From positions 3,798,001-3,862,000 of the forward strand of contig NC_133526.1 in NCBI RefSeq assembly GCF_048544455.1: a DNA stretch of 64,000 nucleotides, read 5' to 3'. The first letter of the stretch is position 1. Each line of letters opens with the position of its first letter. Source of the stretch: Silene latifolia. Lineage: Eukaryota; Streptophyta; Magnoliopsida; Caryophyllales; Caryophyllaceae. Below the pieces are notes generated by a model. The model was not told where the DNA came from and did not search any database. It saw only the letters and a list, made by a program, of their open reading frames with translations. A program made the position numbers and the translations under genes. Of this stretch, positions 1-12,846 are shown one piece after another.

Positions 1-962
1 GATATTGGAAAGGGTAGTTGAAGAGAGAGGAAATTAATAATATATAAAGATGATCTTTTGGTTTGCTAAAGTTAGTCAGATAATTAATTCTTATCATGTT
101 CCCATTGGAATGTGCACATGATAGAAAAACCTCTACTATACAATGAAAATTATACTAATGAAAATTAATCAAACAAGATGCTGCTTGCCTGCATGGCTAT
201 ATTTCCTTTTATTTTTATTATACTAATGAAAATTAATCAAACAAGATGCTGCATGACTATATTTCCTTTTATTTTTTTGCAAAGAATTATGAAGATTTTT
301 TCACTCAAAAATAGTGTAAAAGATGCAAATAGGGGATTTGGAGTTATGGAGGGAGTACTTTTGTTGTTAGCTCCACAGGAGGCTTTGGGAGATTATGTAT
401 CTCAATGTGCATAGTATTAGTGTAGGAACCTTGATGATGCATCATCCTGTACGGTTTACCTCTACAATGAATCTATTGTATAGAATAGGATAATTTAATT
501 TTTTTAGAATATACAATTCACTAGTATGATCAGTCTGGAACATACTGCAGAAGTGATGTTTAAATCCCCTGTTCATACATTTCTGCTTAAATGAAAGCAT
601 TACTTTTATTTTACTAAGAAGCAGTAACTTCTCATCATCACGAGTTATTTTTCAAACTTCAATTTTCCTTTAGGTACTTATGCCAGATTTCTCTTGATGC
701 ACTATCATTATCCTCGTAACATCTACAATATAGTTCTTAAAAATTGTAACCCCATGAGTGTGAGATACGAGGGCGTGAACGAGTTTGATAATCTAGTATA
801 AAAAGCCATTTTTATTTAGTACATCAGATCCAAAGAAAAGTGACTAGTGACTAGGTAGTTGTGTTCTCATTTTTACATAATGGATTTATAAGGCTTTTTC
901 TTAATTACAACCTTTTTCTATTATTTTCGGGGTTAAGCTTTATGAGGTTGATCTTTCTCCAG
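1..962. other. Intron sequence upstream of the first visible EDR2-like exon
   Basis: No exon of the EDR2-like gene could be read here, so this is taken as intron interior ending at the AG of 961-962. It contains an imperfect tandem duplication of about 69 bases (about 149-217 and 218-286), both copies containing ACTAATGAAAATTAATCAAA. Confidence 0.6.
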
Positions 963-3900
963 GTTAATTTGGCCTCGTGACCTTTGCTATGTGCGTTATT
1001 GGCGCCGAAATGATGATGGAAGTTATGGTAAGTTTAATCTTTGTAGTTCTTTCTCATCCAACTTTAATGTCCCTTTCTCTTCATCTTACACTGTTCTTCT
1101 TATGCAGTTGTATTGTTCTGCTCTAGGGTGCATGAAAACTGCGGCCCACAGCCAGGATTCGTGCGCGCCCACATTGAGAGTAAGATTCACATCTTTTGTT
1201 GATATCCTTCTGACCTCTTGCTTTGGTAGAACGCAAAATTGCTGATGCGAAGCACATATGATTTGTCTCTTTCCTGCATAAACATTTTAATAACAATTAT
1301 AGCACAATTTCTCAGGTGGTGGGTACAATATTTCCCCATTGAAACCTCGAAATGGCAGACCCAGATCGCAGGTGCAACATCTTATGCAAATTGATCTGAA
1401 AGGGTGGGGTGTAGGCTACCTTTCATCATTTCAGCAACATTGCCTCCTGCAAATGTTAAACAGTGTCGCAGGTGATCTCTTAAGAGCATCTTTTGTAATT
1501 TTTGCGAATTGTTTGTGTGTCTGGTTCTTCTCAGTTTAGAGTTCGTCTTTTAGCGAGTGGATTTCATTGCGACTGGTTATGGACTTTATTTTTCAGTGAG
1601 CTCACTGCCAAAGTACTATTTTTTTTTCTGCTCTAATATTGGGTATCACAACGGCATGACACTTCCATAACAGTTTTGTGACTGTTGATCTTGGATTACT
1701 TACAGAAGAACAATATAAAACTGTGCAGATTAGTTCTCACTTATTTAGGCTTTAAGCAACTTCTATTTTTATTAAGTTTTTTTTATTTGTAGGTTCACAT
1801 AAATCAATAGAAAGTATTGGAAGTACAATAATCTAGAATTAATTTGGTTGAAGATGATTTTAAATTTATCTTCATGTAGTGGAAACTTTCAGCAATAATG
1901 TTCTGGTTTCTTGACTGATCAAGAACCAACTACCTGCATCCCAGACTGATCGGAACTTGCACTGAGATATAACTGACGCTGTAATATTATTGACTTCATG
2001 CTACACGTTTTGCTAAGTCATTTAATTGTGTAGCAAATATACAATGATGATTTTCTATTGGTGGATTGGTATTTGTTTCTTTTAGTTGGTTTAAGGAAGC
2101 TTCTAGTTTTGCCTCTTAGATTCATTTATTTGATTAAGTTCACTATTCTCTCTATCTTGAACAGGGCTGCGTGAATATTTTAGTCAATCTGATGAAAGAA
2201 TTGCTACACCAAGAATTCCTGTTATGGTCAATATGACTTCTGCTTCTATGCCTTCAAAAAAGAATCAAAAGCTTCGTGAGTCATCTATCCATCCGAGTTC
2301 TCCTGATACAAATATTGTTCCGAATAGAAACTCTGTGATGATGGATGATGAATCTGACGAGGATGAGGATTACCAGATAGCTGAGGCTGACGAAGAGGTG
2401 TGTGCTAGATTTTTTCTCCTAAACTTTATGTGAAATCTTATATTTTAAACATAATGTTATCAATTCTGTAGGTTTACCCTCCAACACCTGAGAATGATGT
2501 CAAGAAAACAGGTAGGACTGCTTTATTCACCTTTCTGTTCTGCCAATGACCACAACTTGTTGTAGTTTCATAACAAACATAGATTGATAAATTCTTTTTT
2601 ATTTTCAAGCTGTTGAAGAAGTGACAGATCACATTGACTTGGCGATGTTCTCTGGTAATTTGAAACGAGATGACAATGAAAATGCTCGAAATTGTTGGAG
2701 AATATCTGATGGAAACAACTTTAAAGTTCGGGGAAAGGGTTACAGTCGCGACAAATCGAAGGTTCCAGCAGGAAAACACTTGATGGATCTTGTGGCAGTT
2801 GATTGGCTCAAGGACACGAGACGGATGGACCATGTTGCTAGACGTCAAGGCTGTGCAGCACAGGTGAGAATCTAAATTGTTTTTCCATGATAGTGGATGC
2901 CTGAACAATTTCATTTCTCTTGAAAAAAGTTCACTTATATTGCAAGAAATACTAGAAAATGGCAAAAGTTCTATGCTCTACTAATTTTCAGATCCTAGTA
3001 CACAATGCTTGTGCTGACATGCACTATGCTAATTTGGGTAGTTTCTAGTTGTGAATTGATTTTTCCGGGATTTCCAAACATTTTTTGCAAACATATGATG
3101 TATTCTTATCTAACTTGGCAATTACCTGTTCAATGATGGTGGGCTTGTGTGATTTGAGATTTTCATAACCTAGAATTCGATATGTTTATGCAATTAATTT
3201 GGTGTGCACTTTTGATTGTAACATGTTCAGTATTTCAGTGCTTAAGGGTCTACTGGGTAGTCTAAGATGTATCCATAGTTCCAAGTTGCTTATAGAGAGA
3301 TTTGGGTTGGTAGGGTGGGGAGATCACTGTTAGACCTTGCCTAGGTATTGCGAGATAAGCAGCTTTTGTAAACTGTTGGATACACCGCTATTAAATTTGC
3401 TTTTGGCTAAATCATGTGAATGGGTTTAGATCTCCTAGGCTTCTATACGGTAAAAGAAATTGAAATGGATGAAGGTGGCATCTCGCAAGAACAATTATAT
3501 GGGTCTGAAACATTTATGCATTCAGTAAAGGAGTTCTTGTTTTCCTTTACTCAAGATAGAATAGTGTTACGTCTGATGGTAGATTTTGTGGGATTAGCTC
3601 TCTTAGACTACATTATATGTTCCTTTGCTCCTGAAGCAGACAAAAAATCATATTTGCATGTGTTGGCAGAAACTTCTTAAGCAGTGGGTCATTCTTAAGG
3701 TGAAAGAAACTGAAATGTAGGAAGAAATGTCGCAAGAAAAATTATATGGGCCTGTAACATTTATGCATCCAATGAAGGAGTTCTTGTTTTCCTTTACCCA
3801 TGATAAAATAGTGTTCTGTCTGATTGTAGACTTTGTCCCCGCAGCCCCCTCACTCATGTGGCAGTGTCTGATTAGCCTATTGGCAGTTTATAGGGGTACC

Positions 3901-5830
3901 GTAATAACTAATTGTTGATAATATCAACATTGATCCTCTACTTTTGTGTCCATGTGGCTGCATTTGACAGCTCGTTTGTGTTCAGTAAGCTTATGCATCT
4001 ATATTTTTCTTCTCAGGTTGCCTCAGAGAAAGGGTTGTTTTCTTTGGTTGTAAATGTTCAAGTAAGTCCCTTATAGCAGATCCATTATCTTAAAGGTGAC
4101 TTGCCTGAGTTAATAATACTCACACATTTTTTTTCAGGTACCTGCTTCAACTCACTACAGTATGGTCTTTTATTTTGTGGCTGCTAAATTAGTCCCCGGG
4201 TCACTTTTGCAACGTTTTGTGGATGGTGATGATGAGTTCCGTAACAGTCGCCTGAAACTCATCCCTTCAGTTCCGAAGGTAATCAGCATACAACCATTTT
4301 TCAAAAGTGCTACAAGCCCACTAGTCGTATTGTCGTACTACTCAATATTTGAAGTGATCCTTTGTATATTATTTGTGACCTTGTTTATAGTGCTAGTACC
4401 CTTATTAGTTACTGACCGTTCTCCATTTCGAAAAACAACCATCGTAGCAAGTTTGAGTTGTATATGATTTTGCTATTGAATTCTCTGTACGGAAGATGGA
4501 ACTTGCAGAAATTTCAAATTTCAAGCTAAAAATCCGGCTCTATATGTTTTCAACGGTGTAAACTATACCAACTTGACATTTAAAAGTATCTGTGACACAC
4601 ACCATTTAGGAAAATTTGATCAAGTTTTATGGACAATGGTGCTTGAAGTATTTGGCGGTTTTTTTTCTCTTTCTTCTTGTCCCCACCCTTTTCTTAGAGT
4701 GGTATCACTGACAGGTGTGGAATTATGTCATCGCTTTACCTTCCGTTCTGTGTCACTCAGCCTGCTTAGGAGCACCTTTGAGGCTGTAGTATATTTGGCA
4801 TGGTTCTGGACATGATACACTTGTCTTTGATTGATAGTGTGAAAAAGGTCTAGCAATTACCTGACTCAGATGCGGACGCGTGAACAGTGATCTATGTTAC
4901 TTGTTAGTATAGCTGAAATTGAGTTATACAAACTCATTTTAAATTTTTTTTTAGTTTGTACATCCGACCCCCCCTTACCCTGCAATTTGCGGGAGCCATT
5001 GAGGCACTGGGGTAATGTTGTTGTTGTTGTATTGCTGAGGTTATGTGAAGCGATGAATTTAGATAGGGAATTTTCGGGTATAATTAATGTATTTTCTTAG
5101 TCTTCAAATGCAAATGTAATAAACCCTTTATTGTTTAATCACCGTTTTTATTTTATTTTGCTTTGGAGGTATTTTTTCCTTTGTCCAGAAACTTACGTCA
5201 AATTCTGCATTCTCTCTGTGCTCCGCACTTTCTGCAGGGCTCTTGGATCGTACGGCAGAGTGTTGGAAGCACTCCTTGTTTGTTAGGGAAAGCAGTTGAC
5301 TGCAACTATATTCGGGGGCCTGATTACTTAGAGGTAACCATTCTCTTCTGGAAAATCTTGGATTAATTTTAATGCTTTCTCTATTTCTTTAACTAGTAAA
5401 CTTAATTCTGATTACGCTTTTTGTAGGTTGATGTTGATATCGGCTCTTCAACAGTAGCCAATGGAGTTTTAGGCTTAGTTTTTGGGGTGATTACAACATT
5501 AGTGGTTGATATGGCCTTCCTTGTACAGGTATGAAAACCCACAAAAGCTGAAACCTCAACTGCTTTCATAAAACTGGAGCAAAAATATTGCTTCAGATAG
5601 GCAATTCTGTTTTTGGTTGTCCAGATTTATATTCCAAGGATTTTGTACCGTGTCCTTTTTGGGTACTTGCTTACTTGCGCTCTAAATTACTTAATCCTAA
5701 TGTCTTATTTCAGGCAAATACTGAGGATGAATTGCCAGAGAAGTTGATTGGCGCAGTTCGTGTATCTCATATTGAGCTATCCTCTGCAATTGTGCCAAAT
5801 TTGGAGCCAGATCCATCAACTGATGAATAA
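963..5830 (+). CDS. EDR2-like START and EDR2_C (DUF1336) domain protein, 3' part
   Basis: This is the C-terminal part of a protein of the ENHANCED DISEASE RESISTANCE 2 family; upstream exons lie left of the window. Visible exons are 963-1027, 1108-1179, 1316-1471, 2165-2397, 2472-2511, 2610-2863, 4017-4061, 4138-4278, 5238-5333, 5427-5528 and 5714-5830 (stop). All join in frame across GT-AG introns. The first three encode the end of the START lipid-binding domain (LIWPRDLCYVRYWRR, VQHLMQIDLKGWGVGYL). An acidic, variable linker follows (DDESDEDEDYQIAEADEE). From exon 6 onward the EDR2_C domain is clear (NCWRISDGNNFKVRG, PAGKHLMDLVAVDW, GSLLQRFVDGDDEFRNSR, GSWIVRQSVGSTPCLLGKA, RVSHIELSSAIVPNLE). 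In Arabidopsis EDR2 binds phosphoinositides at membranes and restrains mildew-induced cell death. The sequence looks intact. Assignment to EDR2 itself rather than its close paralogue (At5g45560 type) is unresolved. Confidence 0.93.
3448..3842. repeat. Intronic direct duplication of about 145 bp in the EDR2-like gene
   Basis: Two diverged copies (about 3448-3596 and 3699-3842) share GGAGTTCTTGTTTTCCTTTA, the preceding ATTTATGCAT and the following TAGATTTTGT/TAGACTTTGT. They lie in the intron between exons 6 and 7. Short open frames across them arise from the duplication and are not exons. Confidence 0.7.
4966..5032 (+). repeat. SINE 3' tail fragment ending in (TTG)n
   Basis: The segment reads through CCTGCAATTTGCGGGAGCC and GAGGCACTGGGGTAATG into TTGTTGTTGTTG, the kind of 3' end seen in several plant SINE families. 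Reverse-complement relatives occur near 15931-15990, 31301-31372 and 63187-63250. No complete tRNA-like head was found at this site. Confidence 0.5.
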
Positions 5831-6544
5831 AATCCCCCTGGTGAATTAGCATGTTATATGTGCATTTGTTAATTTTGGATATAGCATTCATTTCTACTGC
5901 GACCAACCATATTCATTCTGATGGAAAAGAATACCAAGATAGGAGTACAAATCAGCCGGCTCAATCGAAGTCATGAAGAACCAACCCTCCCCAGGAGTCC
6001 TCAGTATAAAATTCCGAACTGGAAGAAGATTGCAGCAATGTCCGAGATCGACCAACCATCTTTGCATTTTCTACAGCCGTAGCTCTATAGATGTGTTGGT
6101 GTGTTCAAGTTTTCATAATTCACAAGGTTCGATACTTCGATCAACATTAGGTCATTTTTATTCGCTTAGTCACTCGTTATATAGTTACGTAGCATCAAAG
6201 GTTCCACGATGAGGTCGGTTGGTTCTACTCCATTTCTTGTTACACAATATAGACCAAGACTTCCAAACACAGCTTTCTATTGAAGCCTGAAGTTTACTCT
6301 GTTCAGTCAATGTAGATTGTGAAAAATCTGTTGGCCATGCATTCTTTTTTTAGTTGCTGCCGTGACTGTAGGATTTGTAGATGTTGCCTGAACCAAGTTT
6401 TGCAGTATCGGGCCCAATTAAAATTGGCAGGGTTTATATCGTTTGTCATCCCTAGCCACATTGTAGAATGAAGGGGTCAGAACTCAGAAGAGGCTTCTGA
6501 TTCTTCCACTTAGAAAAGCATTGGTTTTACCCAAATTCTTATTT

Positions 6545-6800
6545 CAGATGGGAAAATAAGACGGACCAAATGTAATCATTTTACGATAAAATGTACTATT
6601 TTCTGATAAAATATTACCATCATTTTCAAGGTAAAAAGTAACAACTTTAGTTAATAACATTTTATCATTAAATGGTTACATTTTATTAAAAAATGCTGAC
6701 ATTTGGTCCGTCTCATTTTAGACCGTCTGATTGTCATTAAATGGTTACATTTTATTAAAAAAATGCTGACATTTCATCCGTCTTATTTCAGACCGTCTGG
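6545..6800. mobile_element. MITE with terminal inverted repeats and a duplicated right half
   Basis: Left end GGGAAAATAAGACGGACCAA pairs with the right-hand GACATTTGGTCCGTCTCATT near 6699-6729. A second copy of the right end (CATTTCATCCGTCTTATTTC, to about 6799) follows directly. The right half, about 70 bases containing TTAAATGGTTACATTTTATT, is therefore tandemly repeated. Related ends occur near 32745-32870. The element lies in the 3' flank of the EDR2-like gene. Confidence 0.6.
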
Positions 6801-7131
6801 AGAGACAATTGACAAGCATATGCAAAACTCATTAAAAAATGGAAAATAAACCCCACACAAGATGAGCTATAAAGCCAGAGCCTTACTACAAGTTGTACTT
6901 TTGTAAACGGTATCCCAACCTCTAGACTATAAACCCAGCCTCTAATCATGTTAGCTACAGGCCTCAAATCGAAAGATGTGATTTACCATTTACCAATTTA
7001 TTTGTAGACCAATAGACTATAACACCTTTGACGAAATAATGTCGAGGGAATAAACAATCGACTAAGCTAGTGTCAACTGTCAAGCCATCACTAAACCACT
7101 AGACTATAACATCTCCCAAATATGCAATAAA

Positions 7132-8446
7132 TTACCCACCCGACGGAGCAAGTGCCACGTCATCACCATCAATTTTATCAAGTGCCAACACCAAACCCAT
7201 TACAAAAGCAGCATCAACACCAGGCTGGACAATAAGGCTAAAAACATCTCTACTTAACACCATGTTTCTAGTGGGCTCCACTTTCCGTTTGATTTGTGCC
7301 ACGTGTACTGATGACGTGTCATGCTGCATTCTAAATATGGTGCAACTCCTCTCATTGTAAGATCCCTCAATTTGGTATTCTATAGGAACATCAGGTGAAG
7401 ATTCATGATATAATTCCACCATCATCTTGGACTGTCCGATCATCATTGATTTCCATATGCTTAAGATTGATTGTTGACCGTCCGATGTCTCTCCCAAGAA
7501 CCCTTCCAATCTATGGTGAAGTGTAGGCCTCTATTCCACAAAGCAAACATCCAAAATTATACAAATTTACAATGAAATCAAATACACCCCGCATCTGAAC
7601 ATAGTATTAAATCTCGGTTTGAGACTTGATCTTAAACTCAATAGTTGTTACTGGTCTCGATCATTTTGCTATAACTATAGTCATTATTAACCTATTTTGT
7701 TGTCATGATAACCTTCAAAACCTTTATAACTCGGTCGTGTTTCAGTGTCACGAGTCACGACATATAATTAAGTAAAATCATGCATTTAACATTATAACCT
7801 ACTCTCAAACAAGCAAATGTATTATTTAGTCTTCCTATTGATTTCAATCATTTTGCTATAAATATAGTCAATATTAACCTTCAAAACCTTTATAACTCGG
7901 TCGAGTTTCAGTGTCACAGCTGATAATTAAGTTAAAACCATGCATCTAACCAACCCACAAACAAGCATATATATCATTTAACCTTACTGCTTTTTAGGGT
8001 TATATAAACTATGAGAGATCATCGATATCAGAAATCAAAATTTCTATTTACATACATCTAAATTTCTCGTATTTCTATATTTATTTGAATAAGTGTGTAA
8101 CACTGTAAATGATGATCCCGAACTTAAAAAACCGATCGAAAACATAAAATCAAAAATTTCATATTAAAAACTAAATCATCCATTCCATATTATGATATAC
8201 CTTGTGAAGAAGTGTAAGAAGAGGCTTGCCAAAGGTGTCCATAAGAACAAGACCAAGAGGCTTCATAGGAGAATATAAGTCAACTCGAAATATGATATCT
8301 CCATTTGGGTCGTATACAATGAACCCATCACCTTGCCTAAACATTGACTTTTTGTGTACCGTTAATTCTATTTCTTCATTATAACAATATTTTTCTCCTA
8401 CCACTATCATTTTTCTCACTTCATGTTCATATTCATTATCACCCAT
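7132..8446 (-). CDS. LURP-one-related (LOR, DUF567) protein
   Basis: Two exons: 8201-8446 (ATG at 8446, donor after AAG) and 7132-7530 (acceptor before AGG), giving about 214 residues joined as LLTLLHK-RPTLHH. The product has the LOR fold, a tubby-like beta-barrel with a central helix. Recognisable family blocks are FIVYDPNGDIIFRVDLYS, the junction LLTLLHKRPTLHHRLEGFLG, SSVHVAQIKRKVEP and the C-terminal DVFSLIVQPGVDAAFVMGLV. Members are small soluble proteins with no known enzyme activity; some, such as LURP1, are induced in defence. An upstream in-frame start would add an implausible Lys-rich stretch, so Met at 8446 was chosen. The 670-base intron contains a local duplication (about 7660-7790 and 7846-7950). 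The nearest subfamily looks like LOR15, tentatively. Confidence 0.88.
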
Positions 8447-9685
8447 CTTATATTTTCGAGACAATTTTTTTTTTTTTTTTTTATAAAAAAAAGCGATGTA
8501 TGCTGTGTACTGAAAAAACAAATTAATTGTAATTATATTTTTTCTTTTTGTGTATTTATACATTTATATTTGAAGTGATGATAATTTATTTTATTTGTTA
8601 AGGTGGTTGAATAATTATTCATGGGACCTTATAATAAATGAAGTAAGTTAATCTTATCTTACTTGCCGCAAACTTAAATATCAGTTTTTATTGGTTGAAA
8701 ATTCAGTAGAATGTTTATGGTACGTTGATATAATTTGATACTTTGATCATGACATATAAGTGACAAACCTACATACGCGTCTAAAACAATTGAAGTCTTA
8801 TACCGACGCTTGTTCTTATTTAAAAGTTTTTAATTTAAGACGGCTGACCACTTGATTAAAGATGAAGGTGAAAATAAAAGAAAGTTATGAGAGGTTTTTA
8901 TTAAGACGGTTTTAAGTAAGATCAACTCTTATATAGTTGGTTGTAAATAATCACCGACTACGTTGTTGTCAGTTAGTTTAGTTGGAGGGTTGTTTATATA
9001 ATCTAGTTTGAATCCCGTCAGTAATATATTTGTCCCGAGTAATCGTGGCAAATCCTCGAGCCCTTTTTCGGGGCTCCTAGACTAGTGACGGAGCCAGTAT
9101 TCCTTATTAAAGGGGCGACAAATTTCATAAGGTAAATTTGAAAAAGTTCAAAATGACTTATCCAAAATCAATAATCTTGGCTTCCAATTTTCTTTGTCTA
9201 TCTTGTTCATTTATTTTTCTAAAACTGTTTTGTAAAAGTAGGAGTGTACAATTAGGTGTCTATCTCTTTTAATAAAGCGGGTCAAATACTACATATTTGC
9301 CTAGATAAGACAATTTTTTTTCATCTTATTTTGTCTTACCTATACTGTTTGACTCGTTTAAAGTTAAATCGGATATGTTCATCTCACATGAGAATTTGTG
9401 AGGAGTATAACTGTGTAAGACTTAAGATTGGCAATGAAAAACAAATAGATATACTCAAATCAGAACAACTCTCTGTCAAAAAACAAAAAAAAACAAAAAA
9501 AAAAAAATCAGAACTATGGGCAACAAAACCACACCACTGTCCACTACCAACTTACCATGATTGCAAAGCATCAAACAGTAACAATAATGACGATTGTTAT
9601 TAAGTGTTTTAGAGTAATAACCATCATTAATTAAACATCTTTCATACCGAAACTCGGTATCACACGGTGACGCAATCAGTCAAAG
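8447..9685. other. Intergenic region between LOR and BBE-like genes
   Basis: No gene seen. Contents include a poly-T tract (8467-8484), a possible SINE head with box A-like GTTTAGTTGGAGG (about 8978) and box B-like AGTTTGAATCCCG (9005-9017), a transposon end containing AGTGACGGAGCCAG near 9083, and an A-rich stretch at 9479-9508. Confidence 0.4.
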
Positions 9686-11257
9686 CTAAATAGAAATAGG
9701 TGGAATACTTTGTTCATGCCTGAAAAAATTATCAGGATCAACTTTACTCTTAATCTTCATCAATCTATCAAAATTCCCTTTAAAATACTTATAACCCCAA
9801 CAATTTCCGTCATCAACCCGAATACCATTACCGTTCCGATTCATCCCCAAATCGAAATCCCTGTAATTAACATAAGCAGTTCTAGGATTCTTAGAAACAT
9901 AAGGTGTCATATACTTGTACATGTTTCTAATCCAATTCATATGCATTTCTTCACTCGATTCTCCGTCTTGCCAAGAAGTAAAGTACTGAACCATGTAAAT
10001 TGTTCCCTTTCTGTGAGGAAAAGGAATTTCGGATTCCGAAATTTTGCTCATTTTTCCTCCATAAGGAGTAACTAATATAGCTGCATTATTTCCTGCTTTC
10101 AGTCTTTTCCACATTTCCTGCACTGCATTTTCTGGGATTGGTTCTTTGACGTAATCGGATTTCGCTTTAAAATAAGTCCTGATTAAAGACTTGGCTTCAA
10201 GTAATACTTCAACAGAAGTCCCAATTGGGTAACTACCCAAGTAAACAACTGACTGAATCCATGATACTTCCAGACAGTCTTTATTACGCAACCCGAATTC
10301 TGAGAAATTTCTGCCCATTATTCCCAGAAGTTCATTGGATTTACCCAGAAACAATCCTTCATAAATTATGCTTGCGTTTGTCGAAACCATTGTAGCTTTG
10401 ATCAAGAGATTCTCATCAAGCTTATCAACCACATGTTGCCATGTATTAAAAAGCTTAACATCTTCATTAGTTTCGATTGTCTTTGTGACAGCAAAATACG
10501 TCACAATTTCAGGCACTCGAACCAACTTGACTTTCCAAGCTAAAATGACCCCGAAACTTCCTCCACCACCGCCTCTAATAGCCCAAAAAAGATCTTCCCC
10601 CATGCTTTTTCGGTCTAGAATCTCGCCATTTACATCAATTATTCGAGCATCTAACACATTATCAGCACCAAGTCCGTATTTTCTAAGCATCCCACCATAC
10701 GCGCCACCTGTAATATGCCCACCAATTCCTAAACTAGTAAAAATACCAGCAGGAAAACCATGAACCTTACTTTTTTCGGCTATCTTATAGTAAAATTCAC
10801 CTGTAGTTACTCCAGCATCAACCCATGCACTCTCATCCTTTATATCAATCGCTACTTCCCGAATTTTTGAGAGGTCTAATATGATAAAAGGGTAGTCAAT
10901 TTCAGATGCAAAGGAGACACCCTCATAGTCATGCCCGCCACTGCGGACTCTAAGGTGAATTCCAAGCTGTTTTGTGCATATAACTGCTGCTTGGACATGG
11001 GAATAGGTGACTGGGGTGAAAATGATGACGGGTTTTTTAACTGAAGGTAAAAGATACCTAAAGTTCATAGCAGTGGAGTTAAGAACAGAAGTGAAGGATG
11101 AATTTTTCGGAGTGAAGAAAGTTTTAGAAAACGGTATTGGAATGTTGGTCTTCAAAGTTAGACAATGAACAAAATTTTGTGCCAGAGATTGTGATGCTGC
11201 AAAAAATGGCGATTGCAGTAGCAGTAGCAACAGAGAAAAAGCTCTCAAATCAATCAT
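9686..11257 (-). CDS. Berberine bridge enzyme-like FAD-linked oxidoreductase, intronless
   Basis: A 523-residue secreted flavoprotein of the BBE-like family (FAD_binding_4 plus C-terminal BBE domain). Members oxidise alcohols such as monolignols, oligosaccharides or alkaloid precursors with bicovalently bound FAD. Residues 1-23 are a signal peptide (LLLLLLQSPFFA), which favours Met 11257 over the in-frame start at 11290. The FAD-binding part includes VRSGGHDYEG with the FAD-linking His109, and GIGGHITGGAYGG. The BBE tail has NCWGYKYF and VDPDNFFRHEQSIPP. Length is normal and no break is seen. The position that is Cys in most members (FPAG-x-C) is Phe here (FPAGIFTSLG, residue 173), so only the His linkage to FAD is expected. 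Substrate is unknown. It is transcribed away from the DUF1995 gene's 3' end, with no operon-like context. Confidence 0.95.
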   Translation of the reverse strand: MIDLRAFSLLLLLLQSPFFAASQSLAQNFVHCLTLKTNIPIPFSKTFFTPKNSSFTSVLNSTAMNFRYLLPSVKKPVIIFTPVTYSHVQAAVICTKQLGIHLRVRSGGHDYEGVSFASEIDYPFIILDLSKIREVAIDIKDESAWVDAGVTTGEFYYKIAEKSKVHGFPAGIFTSLGIGGHITGGAYGGMLRKYGLGADNVLDARIIDVNGEILDRKSMGEDLFWAIRGGGGGSFGVILAWKVKLVRVPEIVTYFAVTKTIETNEDVKLFNTWQHVVDKLDENLLIKATMVSTNASIIYEGLFLGKSNELLGIMGRNFSEFGLRNKDCLEVSWIQSVVYLGSYPIGTSVEVLLEAKSLIRTYFKAKSDYVKEPIPENAVQEMWKRLKAGNNAAILVTPYGGKMSKISESEIPFPHRKGTIYMVQYFTSWQDGESSEEMHMNWIRNMYKYMTPYVSKNPRTAYVNYRDFDLGMNRNGNGIRVDDGNCWGYKYFKGNFDRLMKIKSKVDPDNFFRHEQSIPPISI

Positions 11258-12160
11258 TTTTCTTTGTTTTGATTTCGGTCTAAACTTCAATAATCAGATT
11301 CATGAACATATTTACCATAATAAAGTGTGAGAGTAGGGACATTTTCAGCTACACTTTACCTAACATGTATATTATATAACTTAAATCTTAAGAGATGACA
11401 GCTTATACAGGAACTTCTCTTTCTGACAAAGCTGAAACTTCCTACCTTGTTGAGCACACAAATTAAAAGGAAAGGATAATATGTGAAGGAAATTGCGGTT
11501 TTAGGAAAATTATCGGGTTAAAAATCACAATCATCTAATGAAAAAAAAATTAAGAAATTTAAATGCGATTTGTCAAAGACTCGGTGGAGGTACGATTAAC
11601 TAATTTTATCTGTTCTTTCTCTTTGTAGTAAAGGTTTGACTAAAACAAATTATTTTGAGAAAACTCGTGATCGGATAATCTCCGCCTTGTAAAACCATTT
11701 TTATTTACAGAAATACAATCCTGAACGTCCCTTTATTAATGGATTACAATTCTTTGGGGGCATTTCTTTAGTAATAGATCTTATGTAGTTGGTCTCCTTT
11801 AGTATGCGCCACATCTTTTAAACAGCTTTTTTTCTTTGAAATAATTAGTCATAAGTTACTCAAAAGGACAAATTTGGTAGTTGGTCAGAAAGGGAGGGAA
11901 GACGGTGGGTGCCGGATTCAGAGTTTTTCGTTAGGCGGAACTAGTTTCAGTGAGTCATTGTGGTTTAGTCCATCAAAATTCGAAACCAAAAAATAATGAG
12001 TTTTTGCCTTAACTGGAAACAGAAATGAAAATGTACTCTAGAGTCTAGAGAGAACAGAAAAACCTTAAATTTATTAGTGTGCACTATATTTAAACAATAA
12101 CAATAACATAAGATGGAAAATAGGCCAGTTCCTCAACGACGGAAAGGTATGAAGGTAGGA
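11258..12160. other. Upstream region of the BBE-like gene
   Basis: No coding sequence recognised. This region should hold the BBE-like promoter (minus strand) and the 3' flank of the DUF1995 gene. No mobile element was identified. Confidence 0.4.
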
Positions 12161-12453
12161 TGTACATAGTTTTATACACGCGTATACCATTTACAAGAAA
12201 ATGTTTCCTGAAGGAACATAGTAAATGCTAAAAGAAAGAAAAGGGAAGGCGAATGAAGGGATGACTGAACCTGACAGATATCAACGACGGCATGATCAAG
12301 AAAGAGCTTTGATTTTCTTCCTACTCTGCCGACTGTTTTGTAGATATGATCATGAAGCAAACTCCATGTCGGCTCATTGTTCACTTGGCAAGTTTTCCAA
12401 CATTAAGCTCTACTTCACCAACACATTTGGATCCAAACACCATGCGCTCTAAG

Positions 12454-12841
12454 CTGCAGCGAATTAGAATGTTTGGTGGGAGTTGTTAATCTTGTTAGCA
12501 TCTATTACCAGTATCTAAACACATTTTGATATCCTCGGTTCTAAGGGAGTCACAAATATATTATGTTTCGGTAACTTAAACTATCAGCCCTCAACTCATT
12601 TAATTACCCTTGCTACAATTATACAAAGCCAGGCTTAGCAAATAGCATCTAATCTAAAATCAGGGATTATTTCTCCTAGAAATCTTATTGAGAGAGTGTG
12701 TTCTTTCTAAACAATGTTTTAGGGTATTCCATTCAATGAAGACAATCCTGACTAAACAGCCAAAGTGCGGCAGAAAATAGATACAAGTTTTGACTACAGA
12801 CGCAGGGTTTGGCGATTTATGAAAAACTTGAAAGGACTTAC
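12454..12841 (-). other. Probable 3' UTR intron of the DUF1995 gene
   Basis: Five bases after the TGA (12847) the minus strand reads CCCGGTAAGTCC, a strong donor. A matching acceptor (CTAATTCGCTGCAG, then CTTAGAGCGC) ends at 12454. The distal UTR exon would run left from 12453. The short stop-to-junction distance would not be expected to trigger nonsense-mediated decay. Confidence 0.45.
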
Positions 12842-12846
12842 CGGGT

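Noticed and set aside
3420-3918. Exons in the large EDR2-like intron 6
   Set aside because: Two open frames come from a diverged 145-base duplication; flanking exons already join in frame and match the family without them.
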